This document shows positions 35,086 through 43,425 of a stretch of DNA of 64,000 nt, one piece after another. The DNA is from Hymenobacter taeanensis (GTDB lineage Bacteria; Bacteroidota; Bacteroidia; Cytophagales; Hymenobacteraceae): contig NZ_CP053538.1 in the NCBI RefSeq assembly GCF_013137895.1, positions 3,875,001-3,939,000 of the forward strand. Reading direction: 5' to 3'. The notes beneath the pieces are model-generated. The model was given only the letters and a program-made list of their open reading frames with translations. It had not been told where the DNA came from and searched no databases. The number at the start of each line of letters is the position of its first letter. The first letter of the stretch is position 1. A program made the translations under genes and the position numbers.

Positions 35086-35553
35086 CTAGGCGCGTTTGGC
35101 CTCCAGCAATTCGTAGCCTTCATCAATTAGCAGGGGGCCGTGCACTGCGCTGCGCACCGCCAGCTGGTCGCAGCGTTCATTTTCGGGGTGGCCGTTGTGG
35201 CCGCGTACCCAGCGGAACTGCACGTTGCGCTGACGGTACACTTTCACAAAACGGCGCCAAAGGTCTTCGTTCGCCTTTTTACCAAAATCGGGCTTGTTCA
35301 TCCAGCCAAATACCCATTTCTTTTCCACGGCGTCTACCACGTACTTCGAGTCGGTCACAACGGTAATGGGCAGCTCGGGGCGCGTGATAGACTCTAGGCC
35401 TATAATCACGGCCAGCAACTCCATGCGGTTATTGGTGGTGAGGCGGAAGCCCTGGGTTAGTTCTTTCTCGTGCTGACCAAAGCGCAGGATTGCGCCGTAG
35501 CCGCCCGGCCCCGGGTTGCCCCGTGAGGAGCCATCGGTGAATAAGTAAATCAA
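35086..35553 (-). CDS. rnhA: Ribonuclease HI
   Basis: The 155-residue protein cleaves RNA in RNA-DNA hybrids. The catalytic acids are visible: D in LFTDGSSRGNPG, E in NNRMELLAVI, D in VVTDSKYV, and D in NERCDQLA, with the HNGHPEN loop. The open frame continues to an ATG at 35652, but those extra residues are repeat-coded (HQPSAIS) and unlike the family. The TTG at 35553 gives a product starting (M)IYLFTDGSS, as in homologues, and exactly the usual length. The 5' region holds a heptanucleotide repeat. Confidence 0.92.
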   Translation of the reverse strand: MIYLFTDGSSRGNPGPGGYGAILRFGQHEKELTQGFRLTTNNRMELLAVIIGLESITRPELPITVVTDSKYVVDAVEKKWVFGWMNKPDFGKKANEDLWRRFVKVYRQRNVQFRWVRGHNGHPENERCDQLAVRSAVHGPLLIDEGYELLEAKRA

Positions 35554-35590
35554 ACTGGGTATTACTTGTTTAGAGGGTATGATGGTTGTT

Positions 35591-35623
35591 GATGGCTGAT
35601 GGCTGATGGCTGATGGCTGATGG
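35591..35623. repeat. Tandem heptanucleotide repeat (GATGGCT)n upstream of rnhA
   Basis: Between four and five perfect copies of GATGGCT in tandem, 38-70 bp before the proposed rnhA TTG start. Copy-number change would shift frame for any protein started at 35652, or alter leader length for one started at 35553. Confidence 0.85.
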
Positions 35624-35681
35624 TTGTCGAGGTGACGTGCATTGACCAGCAATCATTAACTACTAGCAATCAACCTTTCAT

Positions 35682-36242
35682 TTAGAAATTCGATTTGAAG
35701 AGCTTGATGGCAATGGCCAGGAGAATCACGCCAAATACCCGGCGCAGAATGTCTTCGCCGGCTTTGCCCAGCTTCCGCTCAATCCAGGCGCTACTTTTCA
35801 GCACCAGATACACAAAGAGCAGGTTCACAAGCACGCCGGCCAGCACATTAGGCAACTGATAAGCTGCCCGCAACGACAGGAGCGTAGTCATGGTGCCGGC
35901 GCCCACAATCAGCGGAAACGCCAGCGGCACAATGGAGCCCGACGCCGCCAACGGGTTGTGCCGAAACAGCTCAATCCCCAGAATCATCTCCATGCCAATA
36001 AGGAAAATGATAACCGCGCCGGCCAGCGCGAACGACTGAAAGTCAACGCCGAATAAGGAAAGGATGCTTTGGCCCAGAAACAGAAACACCACCATCAGAA
36101 CGCCCGCTACCAGCGTGGCCTTCTCTGAGTGAATTTTGCCCTCACGCTGCCGAATCTGGATGATGATTGGGATGGAGCCCAGAATATCAATTACGGCGAA
36201 GAGCGTGAGCGTAACAGAAGCTATTTCTTTGAGGCTGAACAT
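35682..36242 (-). CDS. MarC-family (UPF0056) inner-membrane protein
   Basis: The 186-residue protein has six membrane helices and MarC signatures: LFAVIDILGSIPIIIQI near the start, AGAVIIFLIGMEMILG in the middle, and PLAFPLIVGAGTMTTLLSL. The family was once tied to multiple antibiotic resistance, which has not held up; members may be transporters. It is upstream of rnhA on the same strand, separated by the heptamer repeat. Confidence 0.92.
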   Translation of the reverse strand: MFSLKEIASVTLTLFAVIDILGSIPIIIQIRQREGKIHSEKATLVAGVLMVVFLFLGQSILSLFGVDFQSFALAGAVIIFLIGMEMILGIELFRHNPLAASGSIVPLAFPLIVGAGTMTTLLSLRAAYQLPNVLAGVLVNLLFVYLVLKSSAWIERKLGKAGEDILRRVFGVILLAIAIKLFKSNF

Positions 36243-36374
36243 AGGCGGAGTGGGGAGTAAGCGACTTAGTGGAATGGTGAGTTTAACGTGCCATCAGCAC
36301 GAAATACTCGAGTAGTGTGGCCTAGACCTGTAACTCGGCAAACTCTCGGTTTCACTAAATCACTCACTCACCGA

Positions 36375-37442
36375 TTAAGCAAATTCCTTGGCGAAGAACT
36401 GTACCAGTTGTTCAAAAGCCGCATCAGGAATGGCGGGAAAGTTGGCAATGCGCAAGCTGGTAGGTTTCCAGTTGCCGTAGCCACTCCCAAGCTGCAGGCC
36501 CTGCGCCAGGGCACGGCGCTTTACCTCGTCGATTAACGGGGCAGGACCCTGCAGGCCAATTACCGTGGTAGAGCGGGTTTCGGGAGTTTGCACCATGGGC
36601 GTAAGCTGGGTAGCCTGGTCAAAGTAATCGTAGAGCTTGCTTGCCCGATCCTGCAGGTGCTGATGCGTTACTTTAATGCCTGGGCGGTCGTGAAGGGTGC
36701 GGCTCAGCAAGTAGATTCCCAGCACGTTGGGCGTATGGGTGGTCTGGAAGTTGAGCATCTTCTCGTACTGGGCCGTGAGCGAGTTGTAGTGGCTGCGCTC
36801 ATTGATCTTACGGAAGCGCTCTACCGCCCGCGGCGACAGGAGCATGATAGAGAGGCCAGCGGGCTGCCCAAAGCACTTCTGCACCGAGGCGTACCAGATA
36901 TCAGCCTTGATATATTTCAGCTGAACCCCCCCCAAGGACGAGGTAGCGTCAACGGCCAGCAGCGTATTACCGGGCAGGCGGTTATACAGGTTCAGAATTA
37001 CACCGTCGCGGAGCTGGGTGGCGTTGCTGGTCTCATTCTGCGTGATGCACACCAAATCCGTTTCCTCATCCAAGCCGGGCAGGTTGTTGGCGTTGGGAAC
37101 TTCATCGAGGCCAAACTTAATGCCTGTGCTATTGGGACGCAGGGCCTTGGCGTAGTCGAACCATTTTTCTCCGAAAGCTCCGCTGTAGAGGTGCAGGCTC
37201 TTGTTGGGCGTCAGGCTTTGAGCTAATACTTCCCAGCATTCCGTGGCCGAGCTCATAAAGAACACGGTGTAGTCCTGAGGAATATTAAGCTTGTTTTTCA
37301 ACTCAGCTACTGTCTGGCGCATGAGCTGCACAAACCGCTCACCGCGGTGCTGCGCCGATAGCCAGCCTTCGTCGAAGGCATCCTGAAGGTATTGGCGCAC
37401 CTGAGGGTATACCTGCGACGGGCCGGGATTGAATGTATACAT
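36375..37442 (-). CDS. Class V aminotransferase, phosphoserine aminotransferase-like
   Basis: The ATG at 37442 gives 355 residues. This is a fold-type I PLP enzyme: FFMSSATECWEVLAQSL (cofactor phosphate), VDATSSLGGVQLKY (Asp contacting the pyridine), and ASVQKCFGQPAGLS with the Schiff-base lysine. The opening MYTFNPGPSQVYPQV is typical of SerC-related enzymes. It may catalyse phosphohydroxypyruvate to phosphoserine in serine synthesis; no serA or serB is near to confirm. A TACCTTTG promoter lies 30 nt upstream. Confidence 0.85.
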   Translation of the reverse strand: MYTFNPGPSQVYPQVRQYLQDAFDEGWLSAQHRGERFVQLMRQTVAELKNKLNIPQDYTVFFMSSATECWEVLAQSLTPNKSLHLYSGAFGEKWFDYAKALRPNSTGIKFGLDEVPNANNLPGLDEETDLVCITQNETSNATQLRDGVILNLYNRLPGNTLLAVDATSSLGGVQLKYIKADIWYASVQKCFGQPAGLSIMLLSPRAVERFRKINERSHYNSLTAQYEKMLNFQTTHTPNVLGIYLLSRTLHDRPGIKVTHQHLQDRASKLYDYFDQATQLTPMVQTPETRSTTVIGLQGPAPLIDEVKRRALAQGLQLGSGYGNWKPTSLRIANFPAIPDAAFEQLVQFFAKEFA

Positions 37443-37472
37443 ATAGAAGAAACAGCTAGGGAACGGGAAACA

Positions 37473-37480
37473 CAAAGGTA
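37473..37480 (-). promoter_or_regulatory. -7 promoter box TACCTTTG for the aminotransferase gene
   Basis: A perfect TAnnTTTG on the minus strand, 30 nt before the ATG at 37442; it excludes the upstream ATG at 37532. Confidence 0.6.
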
Positions 37481-37656
37481 GAAACAGAAAAACAGCGTGC
37501 AGGAGAAATACTCCCGGCGCGCGGCTGCTCAACCCTTAAATACAAAACAGCCAGCGGCCGCCAAACGCGGGTAAGCCAAGGTGCTTAAACGTACGCCGAG
37601 CACGGCTTCGTCAAAAGATCAGAATTTTTTGTGGTACCTAATGGCGCTCTACTGGC

Positions 37657-38103
37657 CTAGATCTTGAAGCCCACGCGCTTAGGGCGGAGGCCATCGAAGT
37701 AGTGCAGCGCTAAGCGGTAGCTGTCGAGCTTGAAACCGCTGATGCTACCGACGCAGTTGCGGCCGATGAGGCTTTTTTGGCGGAACTCCTCGCGGGCGTG
37801 CAGGTTGCTCAAGTGCACCTCCACCACGGGAGCGGCAATAGCTGCAATGGCGTCGGCAAGGGCCACGCTGGTGTGCGTGTAGCCGCCGGCATTGAACACA
37901 ATGCCATGGTATGTGAACCCTACTTCATGCAGCTTGTCAAGCAGTTCGCCCTCGTGGTTGCTCTGGAAGTAAACCAGCTCAAACTGCGGGAAGGCCTCCT
38001 GTAGCTCCGGCAAGAAGTCGTCGAAGGAGCGGGTACCGTAGATGCCAGGCTCGCGCCGGCCAAGCAAGTTGAGGTTAGGGCCATTGAGCAGAAGGATTTG
38101 CAT
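37657..38103 (-). CDS. aroQ: 3-dehydroquinate dehydratase, type II
   Basis: The 148-residue protein is the dodecameric type II dehydroquinase of the shikimate pathway. The active-site loop NLLGRREPGIYG (Arg and Tyr), YFQSNHEGELLDKLHE, FNAGGYTHTSVALADAI and the catalytic-His segment VEVHLSNLHAREEFRQ are all present, so it should be active. It is divergent from xerD. A TACCTTTA promoter-like box lies at 38148-38155. Confidence 0.97.
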   Translation of the reverse strand: MQILLLNGPNLNLLGRREPGIYGTRSFDDFLPELQEAFPQFELVYFQSNHEGELLDKLHEVGFTYHGIVFNAGGYTHTSVALADAIAAIAAPVVEVHLSNLHAREEFRQKSLIGRNCVGSISGFKLDSYRLALHYFDGLRPKRVGFKI

Positions 38104-38194
38104 GGTATAGGGGCTGAGGGTGTTAGAGGCTTAAGGGCTTAGGTGGGTAAAGGTAACGTTGATTGTGGCACGTAATAGGATGGCTGATTTGATC

Positions 38195-38235
38195 AATAGT
38201 CGCCGCGCCTGACAAGGGCAGGCGCGGCGACTATT
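38195..38235. other. 17-bp perfect inverted repeat before xerD
   Basis: Arms 38195-38211 and 38219-38235 around a 7-nt loop, without a T run on either side. It lies between the divergent aroQ and xerD genes, 7 bp before a TACCTTTA promoter-like box (38242-38249). It could be an operator, an upstream-read terminator or a cruciform site. Confidence 0.7.
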
Positions 38236-38285
38236 GCCCCGTACCTTTACTCACCCAAGATCCTAAGTTCCCAAAACCCCACACC

Positions 38286-39188
38286 ATGTCTACCTGGTCC
38301 GTTGCCATCAAACAGTTTGAAGGGTACCTCCAACTGGAAAAGTCCCTTTCGGGCAACTCCGTGGAGGCCTACGTGCGCGATGTGAGCAAGCTGCAGCAAT
38401 ACCTAGAGCTGGAGAAGCTCCCGGCTTCGCCCCAGCAGGTTACTACCCGCATCCTGCGCGACTTCCTGACCTGGCTGGGGGGACTGGGCATGACCGCTAC
38501 CTCCCAGGCCCGGACGCTGTCCGGAATTAAGGCCTTTTACAGCTTCCTGATTATGGAGGATATGCTGGCCCTTGACCCCACTGATACACTGGAGGCCCCC
38601 AAAACCGGCCGCAAGCTCCCCGACACGCTCAGCTACCCCGAGATTGAGCAGCTGCTGGAGGCTATTGACATGAGTACGCCCGAAGGGACCCGCAACCGGG
38701 CTATCCTGGAGGTGCTCTATAGCTCTGGCCTGCGCGTAAGTGAACTCACCGACCTGCGTCTATCTAACCTGTACGCCGACCAGGGCTTTGTGCGCGTAAC
38801 CGGCAAGGGCAACAAAGAGCGTTTGGTGCCCATTGGGCGCGATGCGCTAAAACACCTGGGGTTCTACTTACAGGGCATCCGGGCCCATCTCGACATCAAG
38901 CCCGGCAACGAGGATGTTGTGTTCCTGAACAAGCGCGGCAGTAAGCTTTCCCGCGTGATGGTGTTCAACATCATCAAGGCAACCGCCGATAAAGCCGGCG
39001 TGCGCAAGAGCATTAGTCCGCATACCTTCCGGCATAGCTTTGCCACGCACCTCATTGAGGGCGGCGCCGACTTGCGCGCCGTGCAGGAGATGCTGGGCCA
39101 CGAAAGCATTACCACCACTGAAATCTACACCCACCTCGACCGCGACTATCTGCGGCAGGTGATTACGGAGTTTCACCCGCGCAGCTAG
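38286..39188 (+). CDS. xerD: Tyrosine recombinase XerD
   Basis: The 300-residue protein resolves chromosome dimers at dif together with XerC and FtsK. The N-terminal SAM-like DNA-binding domain (FEGYLQLEKSLSGNSVEAYVRD) is followed by the catalytic domain with all residues: Arg in YSSGLRVSEL, Lys in GKGNKERLVP, His and Arg in SPHTFRHSFATHL, His in MLGHESI and the nucleophile Tyr in TTTEIYTHLD. The full length and lack of mobile-element neighbours mark it as the housekeeping enzyme. ftsK, whose product activates XerD, is the next gene. Confidence 0.94.
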   Translation: MSTWSVAIKQFEGYLQLEKSLSGNSVEAYVRDVSKLQQYLELEKLPASPQQVTTRILRDFLTWLGGLGMTATSQARTLSGIKAFYSFLIMEDMLALDPTDTLEAPKTGRKLPDTLSYPEIEQLLEAIDMSTPEGTRNRAILEVLYSSGLRVSELTDLRLSNLYADQGFVRVTGKGNKERLVPIGRDALKHLGFYLQGIRAHLDIKPGNEDVVFLNKRGSKLSRVMVFNIIKATADKAGVRKSISPHTFRHSFATHLIEGGADLRAVQEMLGHESITTTEIYTHLDRDYLRQVITEFHPRS

Positions 39189-39485
39189 AGCACCGTGAAT
39201 GGCCTGGAACTGCTACAGCATATGCCTCGTTTGGCTGCCGCTAGCTTCTGCTAGCACCATGAAGGACTGCTATACACTTCCCGGCTAAGGTACTGGCCTA
39301 GTAGGTGTGGTATGTGGTGTTTGCGCAAACAGCAGGAGCAGGGGAGGAGTGAATACCCAGCGCAACTGCGCAATTCATAGACAGAATTATATTCTTATTA
39401 TAGTCAACAGGAACTCAGATAGTCAGAGTGTGGGCTGCCTATAACTCAATGCAATTGCCTAGATTTGGTGCTTTGGTGCGTTAGA
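39189..39485. other. 297-bp intergenic region before ftsK
   Basis: No gene seen. It holds one TGGCCTAG repeat near 39296 and the ftsK promoter at its end. Confidence 0.5.
39460..39467 (+). promoter_or_regulatory. -7 promoter box TAGATTTG for ftsK
   Basis: A perfect TAnnTTTG ending 18 nt before the ATG at 39486. It overlaps the upstream ATG at 39465, which supports the inner start. Confidence 0.6.
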
Positions 39486-42400
39486 ATGGCTAAAAATACC
39501 TACAAGCAACAACCCAACGCGGCCCCGAGCCGCGGCAACGAGCCCCGGCCGACTGAAGCGCGCCCTACGCGTAATCAGTCGCGGCCGGCTGCCGCTGAAC
39601 CTGCGCGCGAAACCCGCCGCAACGAGCCGAAAGGCACTACTGCGCCCAAAGCGCCTCGCAAGCCCCTGAAGATGCCCTCCATTCGGTTGGGTGGCGTGTT
39701 CGGCTTCCTGCGCGACCGGCGTTTCCAGCTTTTCCTCGGCTTCTTCTTCCTACTGTCCTCCATCTACCTGACCATTGCCTTCCTGTCGTTCCTGTTCACG
39801 GGACATGCCGATCAGAGCGTGGTGGAAACCTTGGGGAGCACACCCGTGAAAGATGCTGGCCAGGAAACGGGCAACTGGCTAGGCCTGGTAGGTGCGGTGT
39901 TTGCCCAGGCTCTTATTTACAAAGGCTTTGGGGTAGCGGCGTTTGCAGTGGTGCCCATTGTGTTTTTCCTGGGCTATAAAATTGTGTTCCGCCGCGCGGG
40001 CCTATCAATTAGCTATGTGCTGAGCCTGTGCCTGTTCACGATGCTGTGGCTGAGCGTGTTGCTGGGCTACGTGGTTCTGACCATTCAGGCACCCGATGCC
40101 GACCCCACCCTGGCACACCGCCTTGATTTCCTGTGCGGGGGCATAGGCTACGAAACCGCCCTCTGGCTTGATAGCCTGATTGGGTGGGGTACGGTACTGC
40201 TGCTGGCCTTTGTACTGATTTCCTTCGTGGTATTCTTCTTCAATGTAACTACGCTCAACCTCACCATCCGCCGGAGTGGAGAAGAGGTGGACGAAGATGA
40301 AGGCATCAGTGACAATCCTTTCAGCCGGCCCGAGCCAGCAGGTAACCGGGCAGCGTATGCTGCTGCCAACGAGCCTGAGGAGGAGAAAGAAGAGGATTCC
40401 TTGGGTATTACACTGAAAAGAGTGGGGCCGCTGGCAGCAGCCCCACTCATACCTGCCCCTTCCAGCTTTGATGATTACGATGAGGAGGAAGAAGACTATC
40501 AGCCGGAGCCAGTACGCACTGGCCCGGTTGTGCCATCTGGGCCGTCCTTTAGCGTAGCTGCTCCAGCGGCTGCCGCCGCAGCTACAGTAGCTGCCGGTGG
40601 CCTAGCTACCTCATCTGGCGCCACTGCGCTGCCCCTAACGGTTGCTTCAGCGGCGGCTAGTGCTGTTGGGGCGGCAGCTCCCGCGGTGGCGGGCCCAAGC
40701 TTCTCGTTTGAGGCACCCGTGGCCGATGCTCCGGCTGTAACTCCCGTAAGCTCCAGCATCCCCACGCCGCTATCATTGGCCGACCTGGCTGATGACAACG
40801 CGTCATTGCCTGTACCCGCACCCGCTCCGGTAGCGGCCACGCCGGTTTCATCAATCACCAGTGGGTTGTCGTTTGAAGTAGAAGATGCTACTTCCCATGA
40901 GCTAGACCCCTCAGCGGGGGCCGACATGGCCGTAATTGCCGAGGAGGAAGAGGATGCGGAGGTAATGCCCGCCGGCGACTACGACCCCACGCTGGATCTG
41001 CCGCGTTATCAGTACCCCACCCTGGAACTGCTCAACGACTACGGAGTGGCCAAAGCGCAGGTGACCAAAGAGGAGCTGGAAGCCAACAAAGACCGCATTG
41101 TAGAAACGCTAGGCCACTACGGTATCAACATCGCCAGCATTAAGGCCACCATTGGCCCCACGGTTACGCTCTATGAGATTGTGCCCGACGCTGGCGTGCG
41201 TATCTCCAAGATCAAGAGCCTTGAAGATGATATTGCCCTGAGCCTCGCAGCCCTGGGTATCCGTATCATTGCTCCCATTCCGGGCAAGGGCACTATTGGT
41301 ATTGAAGTGCCAAATGCCAAGAAGGAAATGGTGAGCATCCGCTCGGTATTCAACACCGAGAAGTTCATCAACAGCGAAATGGACCTGCCTATTGCCTTTG
41401 GGCGCACCATCACCAACGAGGTGTTTGTAGTAGACCTGGCCAAGATGCCGCACTTGCTTATGGCGGGGGCAACGGGCCAGGGTAAGTCGGTGGGCCTAAA
41501 CGTGATTTTGGCCTCGCTGTTATACAAGCGCCACCCGTCGCAGCTAAAGTTTGTGCTGGTTGACCCCAAAAAGGTAGAACTGAGCATCTTCAATAAGATT
41601 GAGCGCCACTTCCTAGCCAAGCTGCCCGATACTGATGAGCCGATTATCACCGACACAAAGAAGGTGGTAAACACGCTCAACTCGTTGTGCATGGAAATGG
41701 ACCGGCGCTACGACCTGCTGAAAGACGCTGGCTGCCGCAACCTAAAAGAGTACAACCGCAAGTTTGTGGAGCGCCGCCTCAACCCCAAGAAAGGCCACCG
41801 CTACATGCCCTTTATTGTACTGGTGATTGACGAGTTGGCTGACCTGATGATGACGGCCGGCAAAGAAGTGGAAACTCCTATTGCCCGGTTGGCCCAGCTG
41901 GCCCGGGCTATTGGTATTCACCTGATTGTGGCCACCCAGCGCCCTTCGGTAAACGTTATTACCGGTATCATCAAGGCCAACTTCCCCTGCCGGATTTCCT
42001 TCAAGGTGACCTCAAAGATTGACTCCCGGACTATTCTTGATGCCGGCGGTGCCGATCAGCTGGTTGGTCAGGGTGACATGCTTATCTCCCAGGGCTCCGA
42101 TATGATTCGGGTGCAGTGCGCCTTCATTGATACGCCCGAAGTTGACCACCTCTGCGACTACATTGGTGAGCAGCAGGGCTACCCCGATGCCTATCACTTG
42201 CCCGAAGTAGTAGGGGAAAGCGGCAGCGGCAACGGCGACATGGAGGACATGGACCCCGCTCAGCGCGATTCGATGTTCGAGGAAGCGGCCCGGGTTATTG
42301 TTACGCACCAGCAGGGCAGCACCTCTCTGCTGCAGCGCCGCCTGAAGCTGGGCTACAACCGCGCCGGTCGCCTCATCGACCAGCTGGAGCACGCCGGTAT

Positions 42401-42491
42401 TGTTGGGCCCTTCGAAGGCAGCAAGGCACGAGAGGTTTTAATTCCGGATGAGTATAGTTTGGAACAGTTGTTGAATACTCTACCAAAATAG
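39486..42491 (+). CDS. ftsK: DNA translocase FtsK
   Basis: The ATG at 39486 gives 1001 residues. Four membrane helices lie at about residues 70-260, then an Ala/Pro/Glu-rich linker to about 510, a RecA-like motor domain with Walker A GATGQGKSVG and Walker B FIVLVIDELADLM, and a C-terminal winged-helix gamma domain (VIVTHQQGSTSLLQRRLKLGYNRAGRLIDQLEHAGIVGP) that reads orienting sequences and activates XerD. It pumps chromosomal DNA through the division septum. Followed by lolA as in many Bacteroidota. Confidence 0.96.
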   Translation: MAKNTYKQQPNAAPSRGNEPRPTEARPTRNQSRPAAAEPARETRRNEPKGTTAPKAPRKPLKMPSIRLGGVFGFLRDRRFQLFLGFFFLLSSIYLTIAFLSFLFTGHADQSVVETLGSTPVKDAGQETGNWLGLVGAVFAQALIYKGFGVAAFAVVPIVFFLGYKIVFRRAGLSISYVLSLCLFTMLWLSVLLGYVVLTIQAPDADPTLAHRLDFLCGGIGYETALWLDSLIGWGTVLLLAFVLISFVVFFFNVTTLNLTIRRSGEEVDEDEGISDNPFSRPEPAGNRAAYAAANEPEEEKEEDSLGITLKRVGPLAAAPLIPAPSSFDDYDEEEEDYQPEPVRTGPVVPSGPSFSVAAPAAAAAATVAAGGLATSSGATALPLTVASAAASAVGAAAPAVAGPSFSFEAPVADAPAVTPVSSSIPTPLSLADLADDNASLPVPAPAPVAATPVSSITSGLSFEVEDATSHELDPSAGADMAVIAEEEEDAEVMPAGDYDPTLDLPRYQYPTLELLNDYGVAKAQVTKEELEANKDRIVETLGHYGINIASIKATIGPTVTLYEIVPDAGVRISKIKSLEDDIALSLAALGIRIIAPIPGKGTIGIEVPNAKKEMVSIRSVFNTEKFINSEMDLPIAFGRTITNEVFVVDLAKMPHLLMAGATGQGKSVGLNVILASLLYKRHPSQLKFVLVDPKKVELSIFNKIERHFLAKLPDTDEPIITDTKKVVNTLNSLCMEMDRRYDLLKDAGCRNLKEYNRKFVERRLNPKKGHRYMPFIVLVIDELADLMMTAGKEVETPIARLAQLARAIGIHLIVATQRPSVNVITGIIKANFPCRISFKVTSKIDSRTILDAGGADQLVGQGDMLISQGSDMIRVQCAFIDTPEVDHLCDYIGEQQGYPDAYHLPEVVGESGSGNGDMEDMDPAQRDSMFEEAARVIVTHQQGSTSLLQRRLKLGYNRAGRLIDQLEHAGIVGPFEGSKAREVLIPDEYSLEQLLNTLPK

Positions 42492-42600
42492 TCCGTAGTA
42501 CTGCATTACATGGGACTTTATTCGGGATTCGATTGTTTAAACTTTGCGTCCCTCTTTATGTCTTAACGCGTACTACTCCAACACACCTCTTTTTTAAGAA

Positions 42601-43245
42601 ATGAAAAAATATCTCGCTCTGCTCGCTTTATCGGTGTCGGTCTCGACGGCTGCTTCGGCGCAACAAGATCCTAAAGCCGGTAAGATCCTCGACCAGATGA
42701 GTGCGAAATACCAGGCTATGAAGGCTTTCAGGGCCTCATTTACCCAAACTCTGGAGAATGACGCCGCTAAGGTGAAGGAAAATCTGAGCGGCGACATTAC
42801 GGTGAGCGGCCAGAAGTTTCGCCTGAAGATGAGCGGCCAGGAGGTAATCAACAACGGCCAAACCATGTGGACCTACATGAAGGCCGAAAACGAGGTGAAC
42901 ATCTCGGATTATGACCCCGAAGACCAGGAGATTTCACCCTCCCAGATCTATACTCTGTACAAGAAAGGCTACAAGTATGCCTATGTAGAGGAAGGCAAAG
43001 AGGGTGGAGAAGCCGTCGACATAATTGAGTTGTCGCCGGAAGATCGGTCGAACCCCGTGTTTAAGGTGCGTTTGAAGGTTAGCAAAGCAGATAAATCGGT
43101 GAAAAGCTGGCAGATGTTCAAAAAGAACGGCAACCGCTACACCTATAAGATCAGCAAGTTTCAGCCAAATCCTCCGGTTGATGCTACTACCTTCAACTTC
43201 GACAAATCGAAATACAAAGGGGTAAAGGTGATTGACCTGCGCTAG
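42601..43245 (+). CDS. lolA: Outer-membrane lipoprotein carrier LolA
   Basis: The 214-residue periplasmic protein has a signal peptide cut after AASA (residue 20) and the LolA fold: ILDQMSAKYQAMKAFRASFTQTLEN, SGDITVSGQKFRLKMSGQEVINNGQTMWTYMKAENEV, and the C-terminal FNFDKSKYKGVKVIDLR. It ferries lipoproteins from LolCDE to the outer membrane, fitting the many lipoproteins coded here. A near-consensus AAACTTTG box lies about 55 nt upstream, and a terminator follows. Confidence 0.9.
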   Translation: MKKYLALLALSVSVSTAASAQQDPKAGKILDQMSAKYQAMKAFRASFTQTLENDAAKVKENLSGDITVSGQKFRLKMSGQEVINNGQTMWTYMKAENEVNISDYDPEDQEISPSQIYTLYKKGYKYAYVEEGKEGGEAVDIIELSPEDRSNPVFKVRLKVSKADKSVKSWQMFKKNGNRYTYKISKFQPNPPVDATTFNFDKSKYKGVKVIDLR

Positions 43246-43264
43246 GCCACTCCTGCCTCTTTAC

Positions 43265-43299
43265 ACAGCCCGCTCCTGCAGTCAGCAGGAGCGGGCTGT
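43265..43299 (+). terminator. Terminator after lolA
   Basis: A 15-bp perfect stem (43265-43279 with 43285-43299) with a 5-nt loop, then a T-rich tract. Confidence 0.9.
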
Positions 43300-43425
43300 T
43301 TGTTTTTGGACGCTTCCAGCGCGCATATTGGCAAGCAGGCAATACATTCGTTGCTGAAGGGTGCTAATTAGGATTATATTTACTCTGGCTATCTGTTGAC
43401 GAGCTGTAGCTGATACTGAATTACT

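Noticed and set aside
36588..37226. 212-codon plus-strand frame
   Set aside because: Antisense to the class V aminotransferase, whose PLP motifs are on the minus strand.
38286..39188. Phage or integron integrase
   Set aside because: The tyrosine recombinase has XerD length and motifs, lies between aroQ and ftsK, and has no attachment-site duplication or phage genes nearby.
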